64,000 nucleotides of DNA, taken from assembly GCA_024280115.1 (NCBI GenBank), contig JAJRQT010000081.1:23295-87294 (forward strand). The letters run 5' to 3'. The translations under genes and the position numbers were made by a program. The stretch comes from Bacteroidota bacterium. Lineage in GTDB: Bacteria; Bacteroidota; Bacteroidia; Cytophagales; Cyclobacteriaceae. Below, piece after piece: positions 1 to 8,949 of the stretch (its first letter is position 1; each line of letters opens with the position of its first letter). Below the pieces are notes generated by a model that did no database searches, had not been told where the DNA came from, and was given only the letters and a program-made list of their open reading frames with translations.

Positions 1-500
1 AAATAGGCCTCCTTTCCGATACTCATTCGTTTCTGGATGAAAATATTTTTAAATATTTCAGCGAAGTGGACGAAATCTGGCATGCCGGGGATATTGGAAA
101 TATTGAAGTTGCAAATCGCCTGGAAGCTTTTAAACCATTCCGGGCCGTCTATGGAAATATCGATGGAGAACCACTGAGAACCCGATATCCTAAAGATCAA
201 ATATTTGTGATGGGTGGCGTTTCTGTTTGGATGACGCACATCGGCGGTTATCCTCCAAGATATAATTCCCGAACTAAAAACAATATTATGAAATGGAATC
301 CAAAGCTTTTTGTTTGCGGACATTCACACATCCTGAAAATAATGCCTGATCCAAAACGTCGTGGTTCAATTTGTATAAATCCCGGAGCGGCGGGAAAGTA
401 TGGATTACATCATGAAAAAACTGTGGTGAGATTTGAATTGAAAGCTGCCAGAATTCAAAACCTTGAAGTCATCAAGCTTGGAAAAAGGGCAAAAATTTAG
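1..500 (+). CDS. YfcE/MJ0936-type metallophosphoesterase (5'-truncated)
   Basis: Calcineurin-like phosphodiesterase of the small YfcE/MJ0936 family, expected to use two divalent metals to cleave phosphodiesters in the cytoplasm. The reading frame is already open at the window edge (ATA at base 3), and the first codons give G-L-L-S-D-T-H-S, the metal-binding D-x-H block. The native start therefore lies a few codons outside the window, and the internal GTG at 66 is not the start. Further family blocks follow: HAGDIGN (GD), VYGNID (GNxD), CGHSHI (GHxH) and the C-terminal INPGA. Almost the whole domain is present. The natural substrate cannot be told from sequence. The next gene downstream is on the other strand and convergent. 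Confidence 0.88.
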   Translation, partial: IGLLSDTHSFLDENIFKYFSEVDEIWHAGDIGNIEVANRLEAFKPFRAVYGNIDGEPLRTRYPKDQIFVMGGVSVWMTHIGGYPPRYNSRTKNNIMKWNPKLFVCGHSHILKIMPDPKRRGSICINPGAAGKYGLHHEKTVVRFELKAARIQNLEVIKLGKRAKI

Positions 501-536
501 GCCCGCTTTTATATCTTGAAACTTGATTTGTAGTTC

Positions 537-899
537 CTATTCAGCCGCTTTGCTGTCTTCCTTTTTAGCTTTTGGTTCAACTTCTTTTTTTGCTTTTGGA
601 GTAGTTTTTTTTGCTGTAGCTTTTTTTGGAGCAGCTTTCTTTTCTTCCTTTACCTCAGGAACGGCTACTTCAGCTTCTGGAGTTTTAACTACTTCCTCAA
701 CCGCCCTGGGCGCTTCTTTTGTCGCCGCTTCTTTTTTTACCGCAGGCTTAGCTTTTTTATTGGCAAATTCTTCTTTAATCTGCTCAATATCTACATTTTT
801 TATAACAGGTTTAGCGGTCAACCTTTTGATTGAACTAATTCTTTTTTTAGAAACAGTCCTATTTCTTAATGCTTTTCTTACGAGTCTGGTACTTGCCAT
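537..899 (-). CDS. Small Lys/Ala-rich basic protein, function unknown
   Basis: A 120-residue protein in two parts. Residues 1-55 are a basic, possibly folded head (begins MASTRLVRKALRNR). Residues 55-120 are a low-complexity tail made of K, A, E, P and T with repeated AKK/PKK/KKE units. The tail resembles the C-terminal tails of bacterial histone H1-like and other nucleic-acid-binding proteins, but I recognise no family for the head, so no function is assigned. It has no signal peptide or membrane segment. A TATCTTTG box (minus strand, 926-933) lies 26 nt upstream of the ATG, which supports a real expressed gene. The open frame on the opposite strand is a by-product of the repetitive codons. 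Confidence 0.7.
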   Translation of the reverse strand: MASTRLVRKALRNRTVSKKRISSIKRLTAKPVIKNVDIEQIKEEFANKKAKPAVKKEAATKEAPRAVEEVVKTPEAEVAVPEVKEEKKAAPKKATAKKTTPKAKKEVEPKAKKEDSKAAE

Positions 900-925
900 T
901 TTTTACTTCAATTTCAAACGAGCGG

Positions 926-933
926 CAAAGATA
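926..933 (-). promoter_or_regulatory. Bacteroidota -7 box of the Lys/Ala-rich gene
   Basis: On the minus strand this reads TATCTTTG, an exact match to the Bacteroidota sigma-A -7 element TAnnTTTG, 26 nt before the start codon. I see no clear TTG -33 element at 19-21 nt spacing, so the call rests on the -7 box and its position. Confidence 0.45.
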
Positions 934-1039
934 TAATTTTTAATCAGCATTCTGAAACATTTCATAACTAATATGTGAGTAATATTTATTGCCTGTATAA
1001 AATATCTGATAAATTCAGCGTTAAAAGAATAATTCTCGA

Positions 1040-1047
1040 TAAATTTG
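1040..1047 (+). promoter_or_regulatory. -7 box of the PorT-like gene
   Basis: TAAATTTG matches TAnnTTTG and lies 22 nt upstream of the GTG start at 1070. No obvious -33 TTG is seen. Confidence 0.4.
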
Positions 1048-1069
1048 ACAATTATTTGAGAAAACACCG

Positions 1070-1738
1070 GTGAAAAAAACAGTATTAATAATTTTTTTAT
1101 TATCAACTCTTTTTATGGAGTCAAATGCCCAGTTTTCAATTGGGTTGCAGGGAGGGAGTAATCTTTCCGAAATGGATTTCACAAATAATCCGGAGTATAG
1201 ATTTACAGAAGTTAATTATAGTCAGGGATTTATAGGCGGCTTGTTGATTCAGTATCTCAATGAAAAACATGCTGGAGTGCAGGCAGAACTTAACTACACA
1301 CAGCGAGGTTGGATTGAAATGGATACCATTGCGGACAATAATTTGAAATTTAAAAACCGTGTAAATTATCTGGAACTGCCTATTCTGACTCATGTAAATA
1401 TTGGCGGAGGGAACTTTAGAATGATGTTTAACCTGGGGCCATATATAGCATATGCTTTAAATGCTAAAGAGAGCGTAACAGATCTGAATAATGGCGCGGA
1501 GGAAAGTAAAGATATTACCTTCAATAAAGATGAGCACAACAGGTTTGACTTTGGGTTGCTGGCTGGAGGTGGATTTGAATATAGAATGTCATTTGGAAAG
1601 CTGGCCGCGGAATTTAGATATACAATTGGATTGGGGAATTTGAGTAAGATAAAATCACAGGAATCAGAAGTATCACAATTCCGGGTGTTGGCTCTTTTGG
1701 TCCGTTATACAATTCCGTTGAGCAAGCCCCCTGATTAA
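1070..1738 (+). CDS. PorT-like outer membrane beta-barrel protein
   Basis: A 222-residue exported protein. A GTG start is followed at once by a classical signal peptide (K-K, hydrophobic core, then S-N-A-Q, cleavage about residue 20). The mature part has the alternating, glycine- and aromatic-rich strands of the PorT/OMP_b-brl_2 family of small eight-stranded barrels: FSIGLQGGSNLS near the N-terminus, FDFGLLAGGGFEY in the middle, LLVRYTIPL as a terminal strand. PorT of Porphyromonas is linked to type IX secretion, but this barrel family is large and its members are not all secretion proteins, so only the fold is called. The stop codon overlaps the stop of the convergent hemW gene by a few bases. 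Confidence 0.78.
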   Translation: MKKTVLIIFLLSTLFMESNAQFSIGLQGGSNLSEMDFTNNPEYRFTEVNYSQGFIGGLLIQYLNEKHAGVQAELNYTQRGWIEMDTIADNNLKFKNRVNYLELPILTHVNIGGGNFRMMFNLGPYIAYALNAKESVTDLNNGAEESKDITFNKDEHNRFDFGLLAGGGFEYRMSFGKLAAEFRYTIGLGNLSKIKSQESEVSQFRVLALLVRYTIPLSKPPD

Positions 1739-2862
1739 ACCCAAAATAAATCAGATATAACATCATCGGCGACAAACTTACCTTTTCTGGTTAAAAAAGC
1801 AATATCATCATCAATGATGATAAAACCATGTTTTATTAATTGTTCAATTTTTTGTTGCTGGAATTCAATTAAATTATAACCATAAAGCTCTTTAAGCTTT
1901 TGAATGTCGCATCCCCATTTGGTTCTAAGTGAAGTAAGTAAAAATTCATTCGCTAGTGACTTATGGTTGAGTTCATCTAATTTAAAAGGGATGATCCCTC
2001 TCAAAATAGAATTCATGTATTTATGGTTATTTGAAATATTGAACTGACGGGTTTTCCCATTGAATGAATGCGCCCCGGGACCAATACCTAAATAATTTAC
2101 ATTTTTCCAATAAGATGTATTGTGTATTGAATATTTGCCATCCCTGCAAAAATTTGAGATCTCATATTGTTCAAAGTTATTTTCTTCCAATTTTGACATG
2201 AGGAAGTCAAATTGAGATGCTGACTCTTCATCAGATACCTGAGTGAATTTGTTGTTTTTTTGCCAGTTGCCAAAGACGGTTTTTTCTTCAATAGTTAAAC
2301 CGTAAACTGAGATGTGCTCCGGGTGCAGCCCCAATGCCATCTTAATATCTTCTTGCAGCAAATGAACAGATGAACCCGGAATAGAAAATATTAAATCAAT
2401 CGAAATATTATCGAAACCAGCTTTTCTGGAATTTTTCACACATTTAATGGCTTCTTTAGAATTGTGAACTCTGTTTAGAAATTTTAATATTCTATCATTG
2501 AAGGACTGAATACCTATACTCAGCCTGTTAATACCCAATGATTTTAATCCGGTAAGTTGCTCAAATGTTAAATCATCCGGATTGGCCTCTAAAGTGATCT
2601 CCGGATTTTGGGCGATTTTGAAATTGTTTTTTATGGAAGATAAAAGCTTTTCGAGTTCATTTATTTCTAAAATGGATGGAGTGCCTCCACCAAAATAAAT
2701 GGTATTTATTTTTTCCCGGTTTAAATATGCCTTTTGCAATTCTATTTCCTTTTCCATAGCATTCACCATTTTATTCCTGTAAGAATTATTTGTACTGAAA
2801 TGGAAATCGCAGTAATAGCAAGCTTGTTTGCAAAAAGGGATATGGATATAAAGACCGGCCAA
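1735..2862 (-). CDS. hemW: Radical SAM heme chaperone HemW
   Basis: A 375-residue radical SAM protein of the HemN/HemW group. The N-terminus is MAGLYIHIPFC, and C11-x3-C15-x2-C18 binds the [4Fe-4S] cluster. The residue two after the third Cys is Phe, not Cys, so it lacks the fourth cysteine of true coproporphyrinogen dehydrogenase HemN. That and the length (HemN is about 450 residues) favour HemW, a heme-binding chaperone that delivers heme to membrane proteins. YFGGGTPS (about residues 56-63) and the SIGIQSFND stretch are typical SAM-binding segments, and a C-terminal HemN_C-like winged region follows. Its start is 37 bp or less from the divergent Omp85 gene. Heme genes hemD and hemB lie within 12 kb but are not co-transcribed with it. 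Confidence 0.9.
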   Translation of the reverse strand: MAGLYIHIPFCKQACYYCDFHFSTNNSYRNKMVNAMEKEIELQKAYLNREKINTIYFGGGTPSILEINELEKLLSSIKNNFKIAQNPEITLEANPDDLTFEQLTGLKSLGINRLSIGIQSFNDRILKFLNRVHNSKEAIKCVKNSRKAGFDNISIDLIFSIPGSSVHLLQEDIKMALGLHPEHISVYGLTIEEKTVFGNWQKNNKFTQVSDEESASQFDFLMSKLEENNFEQYEISNFCRDGKYSIHNTSYWKNVNYLGIGPGAHSFNGKTRQFNISNNHKYMNSILRGIIPFKLDELNHKSLANEFLLTSLRTKWGCDIQKLKELYGYNLIEFQQQKIEQLIKHGFIIIDDDIAFLTRKGKFVADDVISDLFWV

Positions 2863-2899
2863 AATGCTTATTTTTGAGGCATATTATCGCGAAATTATT

Positions 2900-4642
2900 T
2901 TGAGAATCAAAGCTTTTATATTTTCATCATTACTTTTACTATCCTGTCCGCTGGTTTATGGGCAAACCATGATTGACCTGACATTTCGTTTTTTTGATTC
3001 TGGTAAAAAATCAAATAAATTATTCCCCGATGAATTTCTAAAAATTGATTCGGTACAATTGGATGTTGTCATCAATAGAAGATTAAATAATTTATATGAG
3101 TTTGGGTATTTGGCTGCATATCATCAAGTAGGTAAATCATCAGGAGAAGAAGTCAGTATTGACTTTATTACCGGCGAGGTCTTTAAAATGGCGAATCTCT
3201 CCCAGGGGAATGTAGCAGATGAGATTTTGAATAAGGTGGGCTTTAACCCACTTGGATTTAATAATCGACCGTATGCCCATCAGAATGTGGTAAAAATGAT
3301 GAATTCTATTTTGGATTATGCGGAAAATCATGGATACCCGTTTGCATCCATTAGGCTTGATTCGATTGAAATCCAAAATAATGAGCTGAGCGCGTGGATA
3401 AATTATCAAAGCGGTCCTTTAATCGTTTTTGATGATCTTAAAATCAGTGGATATAATAAGGTAAAAACGAAATATTTGTTGGCTCATCTTGGAATATATA
3501 AAGGTAAACCGTACGAAGAGCAATTAATAAAGGAAATTCCGAATAAAATCAACCTTCTTACTTTTGTTGATATGGCTGAACCTCCGGAAATTATAATATC
3601 AGAAGGGAAGTGTGAGGTTCTTTTAAATTTAAAACAAAATAAAGTGAGCCATCTAGACGGGATTTTGGGCGTATTACCCAATCAGAAAGAAGGTAAAAGT
3701 TTGTTGATAACCGGGCAGCTAAATCTGGATCTGAAAAATCTTTTCTCTTCGGGAAAGAGGCTGGCTTTAGAATGGCAAAGTTATGATGCCCAATCGCAAC
3801 TTTTAGATGTGCTTTACTTTCATCCGAATTTATTCCGGATGCCGATTAATATCCAGGGGGAGTTCAACTTATTGAAACAAGATACTACTTTCATCAACCG
3901 GGAGTTGGGTATTGAATTGTCGTTATTATCAAAACACAGCAATTTGATCGGTTTTCGCACAGAATTTATTTCTTCCAGGCTGATCAGTACCTCTGGTTTG
4001 GAAGGTATTACCGAACTACCTGAAAATACCGACTATAATATGAATTATTATGGATTGAATTACCAGGTAAACAGGCTCAACAATATTAGTTTTCCCACTC
4101 AAGGTTTTGCAGTAAAGGCAAATGTTTCGGTTGGTCAAAAAAAAATTATCAAAAACCCGGCGTTTGATGATGGATTATATAATGGAGTAAATTTGAATTC
4201 ATTACAATTTAAACTTTACGGAGAATTGGATAAATATTGGGGTATTTATAAAAATATTATTTTACGAACCAGGATTCACGGGGGGTATATAAATGGAGAT
4301 CACCTTTTCCAAAGTGATTTGTTTAGAATTGGCGGATTGAGAACTTTAAGAGGATTTACAGAAAATCAATTTTATACGTCAGGTTTTGGAATAGCAAATA
4401 TTGAGTTCCGGGCAACATTTTCAGAAGAAACTTATTTCATGGTCTTTTACGATCAGTCAGTGATCGGTGAAGAGGTTGACAAAAAATCTACAATTCAATA
4501 TCCCTTTGGCGCTGGGGCAGGATTTAGTTTTAATACCACTGCAGGAATTTTTAATTTTATTTTTGCTATGGGAAAATCAGTAAATCAACCATTTGGCATT
4601 AACCATTCAAAAATACATTTTGGGTATATAAGTCGCTTTTAA
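2900..4642 (+). CDS. Omp85/BamA-TamA-like outer membrane protein
   Basis: Outer membrane protein of the Omp85 (surface antigen D15) superfamily, likely involved in inserting or exporting outer membrane proteins or lipids. After a signal peptide ending V-Y-G-Q come about 160 residues of soluble domains, including a POTRA-like unit with the phrase LKISGYNKVKTKYLL (about residues 180-195). A C-terminal barrel of about 350 residues follows. FRIGGLRTLRGF (about residues 485-496) is the conserved L6 loop G-G-x-x-x-L-R-G-F motif of the family. An ATG at 2864 is in frame but would put an acidic 12-residue stretch before the signal peptide. The TTG at 2900 gives a normal signal peptide, so I prefer it. 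A DUF4271 gene and hemD follow on the same strand. Confidence 0.8.
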   Translation: MRIKAFIFSSLLLLSCPLVYGQTMIDLTFRFFDSGKKSNKLFPDEFLKIDSVQLDVVINRRLNNLYEFGYLAAYHQVGKSSGEEVSIDFITGEVFKMANLSQGNVADEILNKVGFNPLGFNNRPYAHQNVVKMMNSILDYAENHGYPFASIRLDSIEIQNNELSAWINYQSGPLIVFDDLKISGYNKVKTKYLLAHLGIYKGKPYEEQLIKEIPNKINLLTFVDMAEPPEIIISEGKCEVLLNLKQNKVSHLDGILGVLPNQKEGKSLLITGQLNLDLKNLFSSGKRLALEWQSYDAQSQLLDVLYFHPNLFRMPINIQGEFNLLKQDTTFINRELGIELSLLSKHSNLIGFRTEFISSRLISTSGLEGITELPENTDYNMNYYGLNYQVNRLNNISFPTQGFAVKANVSVGQKKIIKNPAFDDGLYNGVNLNSLQFKLYGELDKYWGIYKNIILRTRIHGGYINGDHLFQSDLFRIGGLRTLRGFTENQFYTSGFGIANIEFRATFSEETYFMVFYDQSVIGEEVDKKSTIQYPFGAGAGFSFNTTAGIFNFIFAMGKSVNQPFGINHSKIHFGYISRF

Positions 4643-4688
4643 TTTTTTATAAAATGAATATTACAGGTATTTTTGAATTTTTATTTCT

Positions 4689-5831
4689 ATGAAAAGAACT
4701 CATATATTAATAGGTAAATTCTTCCTGATGATTGCACTCGCATTGATGATCGTAGGGAAAACTGCATATGGGCAAGATTTTTTAGAAAAGGAAAACCTGA
4801 GACTCAATTGGGTTTTTTATGATGAATCTGAAAAAGTTATGCTTCCTTTTTTAGAAAACAGTAATAACCGGCCAGTTGCAATTTATCTTTCCACCGAACT
4901 GAATATTGGCAAAGAAGCATATTTAATGATTGAGATACCCGGTAATACCAGCTTATTTGTCGATGGGAAATACATCGATCATTTTGATGTAACTACAGTT
5001 AAGTATTTTGGATTAGACAGTCTTGCCAGAGAAATTGGAAGTGATAAATTTCAACTAACCCTTTATAATAAGGAAAGTTTTGAAACCCGGCCGGAAGCCA
5101 GGATAGGCTTTAAACATAAAAGTTTTGATTCCAGTATAAATGTTAATCCAATTACTCAAAGAAATATTGATGAAAGAGGAGACTATTTAAAAATCATTAT
5201 TCTGCTTGTATTCGCTTTTTTCGCGCTGCTTTATGCGCTTTTTCCATATGAGCTGATGGATTTTTATAATTTTCATGCCATTATAACCTTTCGGTTGACC
5301 GATACGGCAATAAACAGATACCGCTCAATAACGAAAATTCAAATATTGATCATTGTTTTTCAGGCATCTCTACTGGCCAGTTTATTGATCATCGCATTTA
5401 ATTATTATTATGATCCTATCATACCAGGATTCTTTATGGAGTTAAACCCTATTATTGGTTGGCTCATATTATTTGGAATTGTGATCATACTCATATTTCT
5501 AAAATCTGTTTTAATCAGCGTGATAAGTATGCTATTTGGAATTGCGGATAGAGTAAATTTTTACTTTATAGAATTTTTAAGGATGGCAATGATATTCTAT
5601 TCCATAATATTTATAGCCCTTAGCTACGCAATAATTAATAGATTATACCTCGTCCCGGGATTACTTAATGTGGTCATTATTATGGTGATAGTTTTTAACC
5701 TTATTCGTTTTTTAATTTTATTTTTTAAATTTCATAGAAACATATCTATGAAAAGTTTGCATTTATTTTCTTACCTTTGCACCACAGAACTAGTCCCTAT
5801 CTTAATAGGACTAAAATTTTTTATTAAATAG
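4689..5831 (+). CDS. DUF4271 membrane protein
   Basis: A 380-residue inner membrane protein with a signal-like N-terminal helix ending Y-G-Q at about residue 28. A soluble region of about 130 residues follows, then at least six hydrophobic helices between about residue 165 and the C-terminus. The membrane half matches the Bacteroidota-specific DUF4271 family, whose gene is characteristically found directly upstream of hemD, as here (35-bp gap). No catalytic motif is visible and the biochemical role is unknown. The link to heme synthesis rests only on this gene order. Confidence 0.75.
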   Translation: MKRTHILIGKFFLMIALALMIVGKTAYGQDFLEKENLRLNWVFYDESEKVMLPFLENSNNRPVAIYLSTELNIGKEAYLMIEIPGNTSLFVDGKYIDHFDVTTVKYFGLDSLAREIGSDKFQLTLYNKESFETRPEARIGFKHKSFDSSINVNPITQRNIDERGDYLKIIILLVFAFFALLYALFPYELMDFYNFHAIITFRLTDTAINRYRSITKIQILIIVFQASLLASLLIIAFNYYYDPIIPGFFMELNPIIGWLILFGIVIILIFLKSVLISVISMLFGIADRVNFYFIEFLRMAMIFYSIIFIALSYAIINRLYLVPGLLNVVIIMVIVFNLIRFLILFFKFHRNISMKSLHLFSYLCTTELVPILIGLKFFIK

Positions 5832-5866
5832 GCGACCGCTACGGTATTTTATAAAGGATAATCGCA

Positions 5867-6634
5867 ATGATCGATCAGAGAAGACAGGGAAAAGTAAAAA
5901 GTATTTTAGTTTCGCAACCAAAGCCAGGAGCTAAAAATTCTCCTTATCACAAACTTTCGGAGAAATATAATGTAAAAGTGGATTTTCGACCTTTTATTCA
6001 TATCGAACCCGTAAGTTTGAAGGAGTTCAGAAAACAAAAGGTAGATGTTCTTAGTCATACTGCTGTAATTTTCACAAGTAGAAATGCTGTAGATCATTTT
6101 TTTGGTCTGTGCAAAGAGATGAAAATCGAAATGCCATCTGACATGAAATACTTCTGTATTTCGGAACAAACAGCTAATTATTTGCAGAAATACATCGTAA
6201 TTAGGAAAAGAAAAATTTTCACAGGCTCAAAAACGGCGCAAGATTTAATTGAAATTCTTAAAAAACACAAAAACGAAAAGTATATTTTCCCTTGCTCCAA
6301 TATCAGAAAAAATGATATACCTAATTTTTTAAATGAAAACGGATACATTTTCTCTGAAGCAATAATCTACGAAACTGTTGCAAGTGATTTATCAGACCTG
6401 GCGGAGGTCAACTATGATGTGATCGCTTTTTTCAGCCCTTCCGGGATAAATTCATTATTAGTGAATTTTCCTGAATTCAGGCAAAATAAAACAAGAATTG
6501 CAGCGTTTGGACCTACAACGGCTAAGGCGGTTCAGGATGCCGGACTTGTTTTAGACATCCAGGCACCGATGCCAAATGCACCATCAATGACAGGCGCTCT
6601 TGAGGTTTATATCAAGAAAACCAATGGACTATAG
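5867..6634 (+). CDS. hemD: Uroporphyrinogen-III synthase
   Basis: A 255-residue cytoplasmic HemD-type protein that closes and inverts ring D of hydroxymethylbilane to give uroporphyrinogen III. HemD is poorly conserved. The support is the two-lobed pattern (SILVSQPKP at the start; AVIFTSRNAVDHFF about residues 66-79; ISEQTANYL; then IIYETVAS and AFFSPSGINSLL about residues 183-196), the length, and the preceding DUF4271 gene. FSPSGINSLL and AAFGPTTAKAV are the best family blocks. It probably shares a transcript with DUF4271. About 120 bp of AT-rich spacer follows before porP. Confidence 0.85.
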   Translation: MIDQRRQGKVKSILVSQPKPGAKNSPYHKLSEKYNVKVDFRPFIHIEPVSLKEFRKQKVDVLSHTAVIFTSRNAVDHFFGLCKEMKIEMPSDMKYFCISEQTANYLQKYIVIRKRKIFTGSKTAQDLIEILKKHKNEKYIFPCSNIRKNDIPNFLNENGYIFSEAIIYETVASDLSDLAEVNYDVIAFFSPSGINSLLVNFPEFRQNKTRIAAFGPTTAKAVQDAGLVLDIQAPMPNAPSMTGALEVYIKKTNGL

Positions 6635-6752
6635 CACATTTAGGAATAAAATAAAATTTCGTTTTTTTTAAACAATTTTTGAAATATTACATTTTGTATA
6701 AAAAGCAATAATTTGTTATTTTTCATAAATTTAAATTCCTATTGTTGTAACT

Positions 6753-7712
6753 ATGTTTGTATCAGGGAGAAAAATTCTTGTACTTATAGTTTTGCTTGCA
6801 GTTATTAAACCTGTATTTGGTCAACAAGACCCGCATTTTTCGCAATACATGTTTAATGACTTGTACAACAATCCTGCATATTCAGGAGTGATGGGTGTAA
6901 CAAATCTTTCATTACTATATAGGTCTCAGTGGCTGGGTTATACCGGCACTTACGATGAAGGCGGAGCGCCAAACTCTTTTTTAGCCAGTTTCAATACTCC
7001 GATTTTTAGATTGAGAAGTGGTGCTGGGTTTTATTTTGTGAATGATAATATCGGTCCTCAAAATAATATTCAGTTCATGGGCTCATATGCATATCATCTA
7101 GGTGTGGGAAAAGGTAAGCTGAGTTTTGGAGTCCGGGCAGGAGTTTATGGGCAATCAATAGATTTTACTAAATACCGTGCTATAAATCCGGATGATCCGT
7201 TATTATTGAATGGTAAAGAAAGTCAGTATAGACCTGACATGGGTGTTGGAATATATTATAAAGCAGAAAAGTATTATGCTGGAGTGAGTATGAACCATTT
7301 ATTAAAGTCTGAGTTTGATTTTGGCTCAGATTCACTTAAAAATGCGTTGGTGAACAATATGATAATTAATGGCGGATATCGTTATGAGTTAAATTATGAT
7401 ATAATTCTTACACCATCATTATTAGTAAAAACTGATTTTATATCATATTCTTTCGATATTAGCGTTTTAGCTACTTACAGGGAGAAGTTTTGGGGCGGAT
7501 TGTCTTACAGACAGTCAGAGGCGGTGATAGCTATATTGGGGATAAATCTGTTAAAAGATAAATCTTTAAAATTAGGGTACTCACTGGATTATGTGATCCA
7601 GGCCCAGAAAGCGAAGCAGGCTACATCTCATGAAATTCTTATGAGTTATAATATGCCTGCAATGACGGGGGGAGGAAAGAAAATAATTCGAACTCCTCGA
7701 TTTAGACATTAA
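6753..7712 (+). CDS. PorP/SprF-family type IX secretion outer membrane protein
   Basis: A 319-residue member of the PorP/SprF family. The signal peptide ends F-G-Q (about residue 24). The mature start QDPHFSQYMFNDLYNNPA is the hallmark of the family, and the rest is a 14-strand-like beta-barrel with many G-x-x-Y/F pairs. PorP/SprF proteins sit in the outer membrane and work with the T9SS, either as part of the core (PorP) or for particular cargo such as SprB (SprF). Placement directly before gldKLMN matches the Porphyromonas porPKLMN order and suggests the core PorP. A 12-bp inverted repeat in the 165-bp gap to gldK may separate their expression. Confidence 0.9.
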   Translation: MFVSGRKILVLIVLLAVIKPVFGQQDPHFSQYMFNDLYNNPAYSGVMGVTNLSLLYRSQWLGYTGTYDEGGAPNSFLASFNTPIFRLRSGAGFYFVNDNIGPQNNIQFMGSYAYHLGVGKGKLSFGVRAGVYGQSIDFTKYRAINPDDPLLLNGKESQYRPDMGVGIYYKAEKYYAGVSMNHLLKSEFDFGSDSLKNALVNNMIINGGYRYELNYDIILTPSLLVKTDFISYSFDISVLATYREKFWGGLSYRQSEAVIAILGINLLKDKSLKLGYSLDYVIQAQKAKQATSHEILMSYNMPAMTGGGKKIIRTPRFRH

Positions 7713-7760
7713 GTAAGAGTTACCACATAGGTAATAAAAGAATAAATTTGTGATTGTATT

Positions 7761-7791
7761 TAATTGATAAAACATTGAATTTTATCAATTA
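7761..7791. promoter_or_regulatory. 12-bp perfect inverted repeat between porP and gldK
   Basis: TAATTGATAAAA (7761-7772) is repeated exactly in inverse as TTTTATCAATTA (7780-7791) around a 7-nt loop. No T-run follows, so a factor-independent terminator is not obvious. It may be an operator, an attenuating hairpin or an mRNA-processing signal that adjusts porP relative to gldKLMN. A TAAATTTG box lies just upstream at 7743-7750. Confidence 0.45.
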
Positions 7792-7877
7792 TTAAATTAA
7801 GTGAATAAGTTGTGTTAATTTTTCGAATTTAAATTAAACACGAAATTTTTTTAAATTTTAGGTTTAAACAAGGTGTT

Positions 7878-8912
7878 ATGAGTAAATTATTTATTATAGG
7901 CAAACCTGCGCTTCTTATATTAATAATAGCGTTATTAAATCAATCCTGTGGTCTGTTTGGCGGAAGAGGTGGTGACAACGGAGAACTGGTAGGTGTACAG
8001 GGTAGGGAATGGACAGGAATGGTAATTCCTTACGGTATGGTTCCAATACCAGCCGGAACGTTTCACATGGGTCAGGCAGACGAAGATATCGCAGCTACCC
8101 AAATCAATTTCAATAAACAAGTCACCATTGGTGCATTCTTCATGGACGATTCCGAAATTACCAATAATGAGTATCGGCAATTTATGGAAGCGATGATGTT
8201 CGATTCATTGAGTATACTTGGAGAGGATTTCGTAATGAATGAGCTTTATCCGGATACAACTGTATGGGTTAAAGACTTCGCACACCATATGGGAGATCCA
8301 TTACTTGTGTATTATTGGTCGCACCCGGCTTTTGATAATTTCCCTGTAGTAGGTGTAGATTGGGAAGCTGCAAAATATTTTTCCAGGTGGAGAACAGCTT
8401 ATCTAAATGATTTAAGAATTGGTAATGGTGAATTTCCCATGCCTCACTTTAGATTACCTAACGAAGCGGAGTGGGAATATGCTGCCCGTGGTGGTCGAGA
8501 CATGGCCAAGTATCCATGGGGCAATCCTTATATAAGAAATGCTAAGGGCTGTATGCTTGCCAACTTTAAACCCGGTAGAGGAAATTATTATGACGATGGC
8601 TATGCTTACACATCACCTGCATATTCATTCTTCTCAAACGACTTTGGATTATTTGACATGTCTGGCAATGTGTCAGAATGGTGCGAGGATGCTTACAATC
8701 CTGCAGCATATCCATTAGTATGGGATTTGAACCCAACTTATTATGATGTGAATGAACCATTAAAAGTGATCAGGGGCGGTTCCTGGAAAGACATTGCGTT
8801 TTTCCTCGAAACAGGTACCAGAGCATATGAACACAAAGATACAACAAAGGCTTTCATTGGTTTCAGGTGTGCGATGACATATCTGGGAAGATCAACTGGA
8901 GCTGAATTTTAA
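7878..8912 (+). CDS. gldK: T9SS ring lipoprotein GldK (PorK)
   Basis: A 344-residue lipoprotein with lipobox L-N-Q-S-C24, followed by a formylglycine-generating-enzyme/sulfatase-modifying-factor fold. Diagnostic phrases are MVPIPAGTFHMG (about residues 54-65), FRLPNEAEWEYAARGG (about residues 194-209), FGLFDMSGNVSEWCED and VIRGGSWKD. In GldK/PorK this fold is structural, not enzymatic: with GldN it forms the large periplasmic ring attached to the outer membrane. It is the first gene of gldKLMN, with short gaps (37, 33 and 11 bp) to the next ones, which implies one operon ended by the terminator at 12270. Gliding itself cannot be inferred from this locus alone. Confidence 0.95.
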   Translation: MSKLFIIGKPALLILIIALLNQSCGLFGGRGGDNGELVGVQGREWTGMVIPYGMVPIPAGTFHMGQADEDIAATQINFNKQVTIGAFFMDDSEITNNEYRQFMEAMMFDSLSILGEDFVMNELYPDTTVWVKDFAHHMGDPLLVYYWSHPAFDNFPVVGVDWEAAKYFSRWRTAYLNDLRIGNGEFPMPHFRLPNEAEWEYAARGGRDMAKYPWGNPYIRNAKGCMLANFKPGRGNYYDDGYAYTSPAYSFFSNDFGLFDMSGNVSEWCEDAYNPAAYPLVWDLNPTYYDVNEPLKVIRGGSWKDIAFFLETGTRAYEHKDTTKAFIGFRCAMTYLGRSTGAEF

Positions 8913-8949
8913 TTAAATGATATTCTGTAAAATTTAAAGTATAACTAAA

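Noticed and set aside
523..936. Plus-strand open frame of 137 codons opposite the Lys/Ala-rich gene
   Set aside because: Created by the antisense of lysine and alanine codons (runs of F, S and A); no start context and no recognisable domain.
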